Positions 40,516 through 48,727 of a DNA stretch of 64,000 nucleotides are shown piece after piece (the first letter of the stretch is position 1; each line of letters begins with the position of its first letter). The translations under genes were made by a program, and so were the position numbers. The stretch comes from Streptomyces sp. WM6378 (lineage in GTDB: Bacteria > Actinomycetota > Actinomycetes > Streptomycetales > Streptomycetaceae). Location of the stretch: assembly GCF_001279695.1 (NCBI RefSeq), contig NZ_LGDD01000234.1, positions 140,259-204,258 of the forward strand, in the 5' to 3' direction. The notes under the pieces were generated by a model. The model made no database searches and was not told where the DNA came from. It saw only the letters and a list, made by a program, of their open reading frames with translations.

Positions 40516-41586
40516 ATGCCACCCGTCATGACCCGCCCCAGTCCACGCACCACGGTTTTCGCGCCACGCCTGCAGGCTTTGCTGGACGAACACCTCGGCA
40601 AGGACCTCGTACGCCTCGAACCCGACACCATCGGCATCGCCGGGGCGGAACTCTCCGACCGCATCCTGGCCGCACGGCGGGCGACGGAGACCGAACGCCC
40701 CACCTTCAAGCCGCTGCACGGCCGGTCGATCTCCAAGGCGGAGGCCTCGTCGGTGATGCGTACGGTCGGCAAGGACGTACGCGCCGCGCTGGAGCAGCCG
40801 AATCCGCTGCCCGAGTGGACGGATCTGTCGGGCCCCTGGCCGATCACCGGGCACCGCTTCCTGAGCGACCTCGTCCTGCGCGACGACCCGTACCGGCTGC
40901 GCATCCTCATGTCCCGCACGCTGGAGATCGACCCCAAACTCACCTGGACCACCATCGTCGCGGGCGCCGCCCTGCCCCGGCGGCCGGCGCCGGGACCCCA
41001 ACTGACCCATCTGGCCAACCTGTTCGCCGAGGCACGCGGCTACCACGACCGGCGCTACGCGATGGGCATCTACCGCCGTGCGGCCGCCCCGGTCTGCTTC
41101 ACCGTCTCCACCCTCGTCGCGAACGCCCTGTGGCTCGGTTCGCCCTTCGGCGACGACGTCTCCAACCGCAACATCCTGTACGAGGCGATGCGCCTGCTCC
41201 CTCCGTCCTGGAACCTCCTGCGCAACCGGTCGCCCGAATACCCGGCCGTCGACGAGCGCATCGGGCCCGGCGACGACCTCCTGATGCTGCCGCTCCTCAC
41301 CCACCGCGACCCCGCCCTGTGGGAGGCGCCGAACGAGTTCCGGCCGGAGCGGTGGGACGGCCTCGACCCGGACGACACGCCCGGATACATGCCGTTCGGG
41401 CACGTCTCGGAACGGTGCTGGGGGCGCCACATGGTCATGCCGCTCGCCGAACTCCTCCTCGACCACATCCGCCGCACCGGCCTCGTCGTCGCCCCGGGCC
41501 AGCGGTCCGCCGACGTACCGCTGGTGGGACTCCTGGGTGTGAAGACCGTCCACGTCGGTCACCGGAACAAGGTGCGCCATGTCTGA
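40516..41586 (+). CDS. Compact, non-canonical cytochrome P450 (atropopeptide-forming, TrpB-like)
   Basis: 356 aa, about 50 shorter than normal. K-helix ILYEAMRLLPPSW (ExxR) and FRPERWDG are standard. The haem loop reads FGHVSERCWGRHMVMPLAE: the Cys ligand and the Phe 7 residues before it are present, but the usual Gly at -4 is Val and the usual Arg/His at -2 is Glu. The I-helix position (VCFTVSTLVANALW) lacks the A-G-x-E/D-T pair, and the I-to-K interval is shortened. Directly downstream of the precursor, so it is the prime candidate for cross-linking the core. Overlaps the next P450 by 8 bp. Confidence 0.88.
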   Translation: MPPVMTRPSPRTTVFAPRLQALLDEHLGKDLVRLEPDTIGIAGAELSDRILAARRATETERPTFKPLHGRSISKAEASSVMRTVGKDVRAALEQPNPLPEWTDLSGPWPITGHRFLSDLVLRDDPYRLRILMSRTLEIDPKLTWTTIVAGAALPRRPAPGPQLTHLANLFAEARGYHDRRYAMGIYRRAAAPVCFTVSTLVANALWLGSPFGDDVSNRNILYEAMRLLPPSWNLLRNRSPEYPAVDERIGPGDDLLMLPLLTHRDPALWEAPNEFRPERWDGLDPDDTPGYMPFGHVSERCWGRHMVMPLAELLLDHIRRTGLVVAPGQRSADVPLVGLLGVKTVHVGHRNKVRHV

Positions 41587-42778
41587 CATCGAGATTCTCG
41601 GTCCGTCGTTCTTCGAGCACGCCCACGCCACCTACCGGCGATGGCGTGAGGAAGGCGGGATCCGCCACGCCCGGTATCCGGGGCCGACCCCGGTCGAGGG
41701 GTGGGTCGTCACCTCCTATGCCGAGGCGAAGGAACTGCTCGCCGACCCGAGGCTCTCCAAGAACGGGGCGGTGGAGAGGTTCGGCCGCCACGTCGGACTC
41801 ACCCAGGGCCCGGGCAGCGCCTTGTTCGCCCACATGCTCAACTCGGACCCGCCGGACCACACCCGGCTGCGCAAGCTCGTCCAGCAGGCGTTCACCGCCC
41901 GGCGCACCGCGGCGCTGCGGCCGATGATCGAAGCCCATGTGACCGGACTGATCGACGCGTGGGAAGGGCGCGACGAGGTCGAGTTGATCAGCGAGTTCGC
42001 GCTGCCGCTGCCGGTGGCCGTCGTGTTCGATCTCTTCGGCGCGTCCGACGCCGACCACGAGACGCTCCAGGTGCGCGGCAACACCCTCGACGGGGGCCAG
42101 GGTGACGGCGAGGTGTCGGTGTTCACCGCCGAATCGATGCTCGCCTACCTGCGGGCGCTCATCGCCCTCAAACGCGAACACCCCGACGACGGGCTGCTGT
42201 CCGCGCTGCTCCAGGCCCGCGAGGAGGGCGAGGAAGCGCTCACCGAGGACGAGATCACCTCGATGGCCTTCCTCCTGTTCGTCGCCGGCCACCAGACCAC
42301 GGTCAACCTGATCGCCAACGGCATCTGCACGCTGCTCACCCACCCCGATCAACTCGCCGCGCTCCAGGCCGACTTGACGCTCATGTCGGGCGCCGTCGAG
42401 GAGATCCTGCGCTACGAATCCCCTTCGGGCCTCGCCTCGTTCCGCTACACCACCGAACCGGTCACGGCCGGGGGAGTGACCGTGGACGAGGGCGAGTTCG
42501 TGCAGATCTCGCTGCTCGGCGCCAACCGCGATCCGAGGGTGTTCGCCGACCCCGACCGGTTCGACATCAGCAGGGCGGACGCCGCCAAGCACATCGCGTT
42601 CGGCCACGGCATCCACCACTGCCTGGGCGCCCCGCTCGCCCGCCTCCAGGCCGAGATCGCCTTCACCCACCTGCTCACCCGCCACCCCGACCTGCGCCTG
42701 AGCGAGGCCCACGAGGCGCGGTGGCAGGCCAACCCCCGCCACCGCGGCCTTCTCTCCGTGCCCCTGCGGCTGAAGTAG
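41579..42778 (+). CDS. Second P450 of the atropopeptide locus (canonical CYP105/107-like)
   Basis: 399 aa, ATG inside the end of the previous gene (ATGTCTGA), so translation is coupled. I-helix LLFVAGHQTTVNL (E to Q in AGxET), K-helix EEILRY, haem loop IAFGHGIHHCLGAPLARLQA: fully canonical apart from Gln in the I-helix. No ferredoxin follows. Described tryptorubin loci centre on one P450, so this gene may add a hydroxylation or a further cross-link. Confidence 0.92.
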   Translation: MSDIEILGPSFFEHAHATYRRWREEGGIRHARYPGPTPVEGWVVTSYAEAKELLADPRLSKNGAVERFGRHVGLTQGPGSALFAHMLNSDPPDHTRLRKLVQQAFTARRTAALRPMIEAHVTGLIDAWEGRDEVELISEFALPLPVAVVFDLFGASDADHETLQVRGNTLDGGQGDGEVSVFTAESMLAYLRALIALKREHPDDGLLSALLQAREEGEEALTEDEITSMAFLLFVAGHQTTVNLIANGICTLLTHPDQLAALQADLTLMSGAVEEILRYESPSGLASFRYTTEPVTAGGVTVDEGEFVQISLLGANRDPRVFADPDRFDISRADAAKHIAFGHGIHHCLGAPLARLQAEIAFTHLLTRHPDLRLSEAHEARWQANPRHRGLLSVPLRLK

Positions 42779-42811
42779 GCACGGGCGCGCGGCCGGTTAC
42801 TGCTTCGCCGG

Positions 42812-43462
42812 CTACTGCTTGGCGGCGCAGATCACGTCGTAGGGCCGGCCGATCGCCATGGTCAGCCGCATCGGTTCGGTGGTGCCCGCCGGGCACTGCG
42901 ACGTCTCCTTCGTGAGGCCGAGCACCTTGTACGTGTCCGAACCTCCGGAGGCGCAGGGGACTTCCTTCGCCGTGGACGTGACGCAGTCGCCCTTGACCAA
43001 CTGGCCGCCACCGGCGCCGGCGTCCCCGGGGTGGTCGCCGGACAGGTTGCGCCCGCACACCGTCTTGGTGGGGATGCCGCCGCCCTTGCTCTTCGAGGAG
43101 CCGTAACTGACGCTCACCTGGATGATGAGATCCGTGCCCGCCGGGCACTGGATGGAGTCGGGCATGAAACTGGCGGCCTGGATGTCGAGGGCCTTGAAGG
43201 TCGCGCCCGAATCGCCGCAGCCGAACGCCTTGTAGCCGTTCGGCTTGTCATCGGGGTCGGGGCCTCCGCAGTCACCCACCTTCCACTCCCCGCTGTCGTG
43301 AGAGCCGGACGAGGACGACGAGGACTTTCCGCTGTCGTGCCCGAAGAGCTTGGACGCGCCGAACCCGAGACCCAGGAGCACCACGAGAACCACCAGTGAG
43401 GGGAGACATCCCCCTTTTCTGCGGCGCTGGTTGGGCGGGAGCGTGCTGCCCGGGTCGACCAT
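42812..43462 (-). CDS. LppU/SCO3897-like membrane-anchored protein with duplicated Cys domain
   Basis: 216 aa from the ATG at 43462 (GGAGGGG upstream). One membrane helix (LPSLVVLVVLLGLGFGASKL), a Ser-rich spacer, then two related extracellular domains, each starting with G-D-C and holding a CPAGT motif (VGDCGGPDPDDKPNGYKAF ... IQCPAGTDLII; KGDCVTSTAKEVPC ... SQCPAGTTEPM). Probable disulfide-bonded surface protein. Converges on P450 at 41579. Function unknown. Confidence 0.75.
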   Translation of the reverse strand: MVDPGSTLPPNQRRRKGGCLPSLVVLVVLLGLGFGASKLFGHDSGKSSSSSSGSHDSGEWKVGDCGGPDPDDKPNGYKAFGCGDSGATFKALDIQAASFMPDSIQCPAGTDLIIQVSVSYGSSKSKGGGIPTKTVCGRNLSGDHPGDAGAGGGQLVKGDCVTSTAKEVPCASGGSDTYKVLGLTKETSQCPAGTTEPMRLTMAIGRPYDVICAAKQ

Positions 43463-43553
43463 GGTGTTTCCCCTCCTGGGAACGGCGGATGACGTGATCA
43501 CAGGTGTGGACGCGACATGAACACCTCATGGTTCCGACCCGGCGCGGGGCAGC

Positions 43554-45038
43554 TCACCCCGCCCTCGAAACCGCTCTGCGCCCACGGGAGTTCGAGCGGC
43601 CGGAGGAGCCGTGCCCGGAAGCCGGCTCGTGACGGCGCTGCGCACTGTCGCTGATCCGGATCAACAGGGCCACCATCAGCCAGTTGGCCACCATCGACGA
43701 TCCGCCCTTCGCGAGGAAGGGCAGCGCCTTTCCGGTGAGCGGGATCAGCCCCATGACACCACCCGTCACCACGAACACCTGGAGCACCAGGGCGCCTGCC
43801 ATGCCCGTGGCGAGCAGCTTGCCGAAGGGGTCGCGGGCCAGCATCCCGACGTGGAGGCCGCGCTGGGCGAGCAGCCCGTACACGAGCAGGACCGCCATCA
43901 CCCCGGCCAGGCCGAGCTCTTCGCCGACGGTGGTGAGGATGAAGTCGCTGTTCCCGGCGAAGCGGATGAGTTCCGGGTGGCCCTGGCCGAGGCCGGTCCC
44001 GGTGATGCCGCCGCTGCCGAAGCTGAAGAGGGCCTGGCCCAACTGCTCGGATATGCCCGCCTTCTTGCCCTCCGGGGTGAAGGCGGCCATCGGGTTCAGC
44101 CATGCCTCGACCCGGCCGTGGACGTGCGGCTCCAGCGAACCGACCACCCCGGCGCCGACCACGGCCATCAGCAGACCGCACACCACCCAGCTGGTCCGCT
44201 CCGTGGCCATGTACAGCATGATCACGAACAGGCCGAAGAAGATCAGGGACGTACCGAGGTCGCGCTCGAAGATGAGTACCAGGAGGCTGAGCGCCCAGAT
44301 CGTTGCGATCGGGCCGAGCTGGCGGCCGGGCGGCAGCCGCATCCCGAGCAGTCGGCGGCCGGACAGGGCCAGCGCATCGCGGTTCACGGTGAGATAGCCC
44401 GCGAAGAACACCGCGATCATGATCTTCACGAATTCGCCGGGCTGTACGGACAGCGACCCCATCATGATCCAGCGCTTGGCGCCGAACTGGTCCGCGCTGG
44501 AGAACGCGGGGGCCATCAGGAGCACCAGGGCGACGGCCATCATCAGGTAGAGGTAGCGCTGGAGCAGGCGGTGGTCGCGCAGGACGATCAGCAGGCCGAC
44601 GCAGACGGCCACGCCGATGACCGTCCACACCAGCTGTCCGTTGCCCACGGGGGCGATCTTCAGGCGGGGTTCGGCCACGTACGTGATGTCCAGGCGGTGC
44701 AGGAGGACCAGGCCGAGGCCCGTGAGCAGCAGGGCGAGCGGCAGCAGCAGCGGATCGGCCCGTGCGGCCCAGCGCCGTACGGCCAGGTGCGGGACCAGCG
44801 CGAGCAGGAAGACGGCGACGGCGAACCCGGTGAACCCCGCGGGCAGCCGGCCCTGCATCGACAGGCCGGTGCAGGCGTAGCCGCCGAGCGTGATCACGAC
44901 GACGAAGCCCAGCAGCCAGGCTTCGGTCCGGCGCCTGTTCGGCGCCTCGGCCAGGGCCGCGAACGACATCGTGTGCCCGAAAGCGTCCTCCTCCGACGCG
45001 CCGGACCGTGACCGGGCCGCGTTGATCAGTCCCCGCAC
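43554..45038 (-). CDS. FtsW/RodA/SpoVE-family SEDS glycosyltransferase
   Basis: 494 aa from GTG at 45038, chosen for GGAGG at 45047-45051; an ATG at 44969 is the alternative. About ten membrane helices. SEDS signatures: GAKRWIMMGSLSVQPGEFVK, FERDLGTSLIFFGLFVIMLY, WLNPMAAFTPEGKKAG, SFGSGGITGTGLGQGHPELI and NSDFILTTVGEELGLAGVMA. Polymerises lipid II glycan strands together with a class B PBP. No pbp gene is adjacent, so it is a paralogue outside the main dcw/mre clusters, possibly for sporulation or dispersed wall growth. Confidence 0.93.
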   Translation of the reverse strand: MRGLINAARSRSGASEEDAFGHTMSFAALAEAPNRRRTEAWLLGFVVVITLGGYACTGLSMQGRLPAGFTGFAVAVFLLALVPHLAVRRWAARADPLLLPLALLLTGLGLVLLHRLDITYVAEPRLKIAPVGNGQLVWTVIGVAVCVGLLIVLRDHRLLQRYLYLMMAVALVLLMAPAFSSADQFGAKRWIMMGSLSVQPGEFVKIMIAVFFAGYLTVNRDALALSGRRLLGMRLPPGRQLGPIATIWALSLLVLIFERDLGTSLIFFGLFVIMLYMATERTSWVVCGLLMAVVGAGVVGSLEPHVHGRVEAWLNPMAAFTPEGKKAGISEQLGQALFSFGSGGITGTGLGQGHPELIRFAGNSDFILTTVGEELGLAGVMAVLLVYGLLAQRGLHVGMLARDPFGKLLATGMAGALVLQVFVVTGGVMGLIPLTGKALPFLAKGGSSMVANWLMVALLIRISDSAQRRHEPASGHGSSGRSNSRGRRAVSRAG

Positions 45039-45226
45039 GCGCAACACCTCCAACCCGGAAAACCGCAGGTCCGGGATCCTCGCGCCGCCGCTGCTCGCGA
45101 CGATCACACGCTGGAGGACGGCGAGGTCCCGGCGGTGGTTCCGATTCCGGTTCGCGGCGCCGACCGGTTGGTGGGGGCGTGTCCCTCGTCGGCTCAGCCG
45201 TCCACGCGGATGGTCGGCGGGCGGGG

Positions 45227-46585
45227 TCAGCCTTCCTCGGGCTTGCTCCGGGGTCGGCAGGTCATGTTCAACCGGCCCGGGCCGAGGGTGCCGCGGACCT
45301 GGATGGTCATGGTGGCGCCGGGGTCGGGGTGCAGGCTCCAGCGGGCGCAGACGGTGGCCAGCGCCAGCGTCATTTCGATGAGGGCGAACTGGTCGCCGAT
45401 GCATTTGCGGTTGCCGCCGCCGAACGAGACGAAGGTGCCCCGGGGCAGGCTGTCGGTGTTCTGGCCGATCCAGCGGTCGGGGTCGAAGCGGTCGGGGTCG
45501 GGGAACAGCTCGGGGCGGTGCTGGAGGAGGTAGGCGCTGTACAGGAGGGCCGTGCCCTTGGGCAGGTGGCGCCCGGCGAGCGTGGTGTCGGTGGTGGTGA
45601 CGCGGGTGAAGAACCAGCCCGCCGGGTACATGCGCAGGACCTCGTTGATGACGCGCCGGGTGTAGGTGAGGCCGTCGAGGTCCTTCGTGGTGGCCGTACG
45701 GCCGGCCAGGGTCCTGTCGACCTCGGCGTGCACCCGCGCCTCGGCCTCGGGGTGCTGGCTGAGCAGCCACAGGGCGAACGCCAGGCTGTTGGCGGTGGTT
45801 TCGAACCCGGCGCCGATCATGACCATGAGCTGGTCACGGATGTCCACGTCGGTCATCGGCTCGCCGGTGTCGTCGTTGCGCGCGGCCAGCAGCATGGAGA
45901 CCAGGTCGTCGCCGCCCGGGGACGACCGACGCTCGGCGATGATGCCGTCGATGGCGCGGTGCAGCCGGTCGCAGGCGCGGCGGTAGCGGCGGTTGGCGGG
46001 GGTGGGCAGCCGGTAGAGCGGGCCCAGCGGCAGCATGACGCGCTGGTAGATGCCGTCGATCACGGTGTGCAGACTCTGCTGGACCTCGGCGACGGCCTCG
46101 TCCTGCGCTTCCGCGCCGAGCACGCTGCGGGTCACGATGCGCAGGGTCAGGGTGGTCAGCGCGTCGGTGACGTCCAGGCGTTGGCCCGGCCGCCAGCGGG
46201 AGGTCATGCGGTCGACCTCCTCGCCCATCACCACGGCGTACTTCTCGATCCGGTCGCTCTGGAAGGCGGGCTGCATCTGGCGGCGTTGCCATCGGTGCTC
46301 CTGCCAGCCCGCCATGGGCAGACTGCTGCCGAAGAGCACACGCGCCTTGTCGAAGAACGGGCCGCCCTTGTCGAAGGTGCGGGAGTCCGTGAGCATGCGC
46401 TGGGCCGCGTCCGGTTCGCAGACGACGTACGCCGGCCAGGGGCCCATTCCGATGAGTACGAGGTCTCCGTGTGCGGGGAGCGAGGACAGGAACTCCAGGG
46501 GGCGTGAGTGGAGTTGCCATGCGTGGCCGAGCAACGGCCAGGCCCCGGGGGCCTTTCCCGTACGCGAGGGAATCGTCGTGCTCAC
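45227..46585 (-). CDS. Cytochrome P450 no. 5 (CYP102/CYP4-like clade)
   Basis: 452 aa from GTG at 46585 (GGAGG at 8 nt). I-helix MIGAGFETTANSLAFALW, K-helix INEVLRMYPAGWFFTR, PERF region FDPDRW, haem loop FVSFGGGNRKCIGDQFALIE. The F-G-G-G-x-R-x-C-I-G loop and longer sequence place it with eukaryotic-like bacterial P450s such as pentalenene-type oxygenases. No ferredoxin or terpene synthase is adjacent. Same strand as the FtsW-like gene and the DHA2 exporter. Confidence 0.93.
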   Translation of the reverse strand: MSTTIPSRTGKAPGAWPLLGHAWQLHSRPLEFLSSLPAHGDLVLIGMGPWPAYVVCEPDAAQRMLTDSRTFDKGGPFFDKARVLFGSSLPMAGWQEHRWQRRQMQPAFQSDRIEKYAVVMGEEVDRMTSRWRPGQRLDVTDALTTLTLRIVTRSVLGAEAQDEAVAEVQQSLHTVIDGIYQRVMLPLGPLYRLPTPANRRYRRACDRLHRAIDGIIAERRSSPGGDDLVSMLLAARNDDTGEPMTDVDIRDQLMVMIGAGFETTANSLAFALWLLSQHPEAEARVHAEVDRTLAGRTATTKDLDGLTYTRRVINEVLRMYPAGWFFTRVTTTDTTLAGRHLPKGTALLYSAYLLQHRPELFPDPDRFDPDRWIGQNTDSLPRGTFVSFGGGNRKCIGDQFALIEMTLALATVCARWSLHPDPGATMTIQVRGTLGPGRLNMTCRPRSKPEEG

Positions 46586-46843
46586 GGTGGGGCACCTCCG
46601 GAAGGAATCCGCCGACGCGGGGCTCGGATCGTCCCCGGATCCTGAATATCCTCCCCACCGGGATGGCGCGGAACCCGGCGCGAAGCAGCACGGACGGCGC
46701 GCGGTCGTGCGCCCCGGCGCCGTGTTGTGCCACCGTGCCGTGCGTGGGGCTCGTGCTTGTCTGGCCGCCCCGCTGTCGCGCTTTTGCCATACACCGAAGT
46801 CCCGCACTGTGCAGGAGTGTTGAGGGTGTGGGTAGGCGGCGCC

Positions 46844-48394
46844 TCAGGGACCGGTGGGCCTTGCGCCCTGGAGGCGTTCGAGGTCCGAGGGGCGTACCTG
46901 AATGGCGAGGAGGGCGATCAGCGCGGCCACCACCGCGAAGATCGCGGCCACGATGAAGGCCGTGGACACCCCGGACGTGAGCACCTGGTCGCTCCACGGG
47001 CGCGGCAACTGTCCGGTGCGCCGGAACATCAGGCGCTGCGCCGGATCGGCCTGGGCCAGGAATTTCGGAACCTGGTCGGTCGCCTCGTTCCGGCTGGCCG
47101 TGCCGAACACCGTGACCAGGATGGACAGGCCCAGCGAACCGCCCACCTGCTGCATGGCGTTGAGCATGCCGGAGGCCGCGCCCGCCTCGTGCGGAGGGAC
47201 ACCGGAGACGGCCATGAGCGTCAGCGAGACGAAGTTCAGACCCATGCCCAGGCCGAAGACGAGGATCGGGCCGAGGATGCTCCCCGGATAGGTGGAGTGG
47301 ATGTCCGTCTGCGTGAGCCACGACAACCCGGCCGCGGCCAGGATCGCGCCCGTCACCATGAAGGGCTTGGGCCCGTATTTCGGCAGCAGTTGGGACGCCA
47401 GACCCGCACCCACCGCGATGATCGCGCTGACCGGCAGGAAGGCGAGACCGGCCCGGAGCGGGGTGAAGCCGAGCACGTCCTGCACGAACAGGGTGAGGAA
47501 GAAGAACATGCCGAAGATCGAGGCGGCCAGGCTCAGCATGATGCCGTACGTGCCCGCACGGTTGCGGTCGGCGAACATGTGCAGCGGAGTGATCGGCTGC
47601 TGCGAGCGCCGCTCCACCAAGACGAAGGTGAAGAGGAGCACCACGGCGGCGCCGAACGACCCCAGCGTGAACGGGTCGCGCCAGCCCTCCTGGGCAGCCC
47701 GGATGAAGCCGTAGACCAGCGCGACCATACCGAGCGTGGAGGTCAGCGCTCCGGCCAGGTCGAAGTGGCCGGAATGGCGTTCGGACTCCTTGATGTGCCG
47801 CGGGGTGGCCAGCAGGATCAGCGCGGCGATCGGTACGTTGACGAACAGGACCCAGCGCCAGTCGAGCCATTCGACGAGGATGCCGCCGGCGAGCAGACCG
47901 ATCGCGCCGCCGCCCGCGGAGACCGCCGCGAAGACTCCGAACGCCCTGTTGCGTTCGAGGCCTTCGGTGAACGTGGTGGTGATCAGCGCGAGCGCGGTCG
48001 GCGAGGCGATGGCGCCGCCGACCCCCTGGATCGCGCGCGCCGCGAGCAACTGGCCGGAGTTCTGCGACAGTCCGCCGAGCAGGGAGGCGATCGCGAAGAG
48101 CAGCACGCCGCACATGAAGACCCTGCGCCTGCCGACGATGTCGCCGGTGCGCCCGCCGAGCAGGAGCAGCCCGCCGAAGGTGAGGGTGTAGGCGCTGACC
48201 ACCCAGGCCAGGCCCGTGGTCGAGAAGTGCAACGCGCTCTGGATGTGTGGAAGGGCGATGTTCACGATGGTGACGTCGAGCACCACCATCAACTGGCACG
48301 AGGCGATGACCAGGAGCGCGATCCCCTTGCCGCCGCCCTTCTTGCCGGGGGCGGCGGTCTCGATCGTTGGTGGTCTCGGCTGCGAACTCGTCAT
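46844..48394 (-). CDS. MFS drug exporter, DHA2 (EmrB/QacA) family
   Basis: 516 aa, about 14 membrane helices. Motif D1-like VLDVTIVNIALPHIQSALHF, motif A GGRTGDIVGRRRVFMCGVLL and motif C-like AIGLLAGGILVEWLDWRWVL are typical of DHA2 proton-coupled multidrug exporters. It lies 258 bp upstream of the P450 gene on the same strand and could export that enzyme's product; this is inference. Confidence 0.93.
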   Translation of the reverse strand: MTSSQPRPPTIETAAPGKKGGGKGIALLVIASCQLMVVLDVTIVNIALPHIQSALHFSTTGLAWVVSAYTLTFGGLLLLGGRTGDIVGRRRVFMCGVLLFAIASLLGGLSQNSGQLLAARAIQGVGGAIASPTALALITTTFTEGLERNRAFGVFAAVSAGGGAIGLLAGGILVEWLDWRWVLFVNVPIAALILLATPRHIKESERHSGHFDLAGALTSTLGMVALVYGFIRAAQEGWRDPFTLGSFGAAVVLLFTFVLVERRSQQPITPLHMFADRNRAGTYGIMLSLAASIFGMFFFLTLFVQDVLGFTPLRAGLAFLPVSAIIAVGAGLASQLLPKYGPKPFMVTGAILAAAGLSWLTQTDIHSTYPGSILGPILVFGLGMGLNFVSLTLMAVSGVPPHEAGAASGMLNAMQQVGGSLGLSILVTVFGTASRNEATDQVPKFLAQADPAQRLMFRRTGQLPRPWSDQVLTSGVSTAFIVAAIFAVVAALIALLAIQVRPSDLERLQGARPTGP

Positions 48395-48727
48395 GGCGGA
48401 CCTTGCCCTCGTGCGAGGGGCCGTGGACGCTGACGTCCACTAATCGACCTTATGCCCCGGTCTGGTGCGTGACCAGTCGATCAAGGCCTCCGCGTTGCCG
48501 ACCGCGCGGCCAGTTCGCGGGCCAGGCGCTGCCCTGTCGAGGTCGGCGTACGGGCGAGCCCAACGCGGGAAGTCTTGCGATAGGGGATGGTGGGTGCTGG
48601 GTGCCCCCTTGCCGAGTGCGAGCCGGAAACGCACCTGACAGATCACGGTCGTGGGGCTTATGCTCCCGGCGATGACAACTTCCTCCGTGAACAGATTGGG
48701 GGACCCGTCCGCGCAAGGTGAGTGCTG
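48395..48727. other. Intergenic region upstream of the MoxR island
   Basis: 333 bp between the divergent MFS and 487-aa genes. No gene supported; it must hold both promoters. No strong palindrome was recognised. Confidence 0.5.

Noticed and set aside
43611..45011. 466-codon plus-strand frame opposite the FtsW-like gene
   Set aside because: Gln/His/Glu/Gly-rich composition typical of the complement of membrane-protein codons. The minus strand shows SEDS motifs.
42812..48394. Extending the atropopeptide cluster to include the fifth P450 and the MFS exporter
   Set aside because: They lie on the opposite strand beyond the LppU-like and FtsW-like genes, and the P450 belongs to a different clade. 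Adjacency alone is not enough.
46727..48433. 568-codon plus-strand frame opposite the MFS exporter
   Set aside because: Same antisense artefact. The minus strand has the DHA2 motifs.
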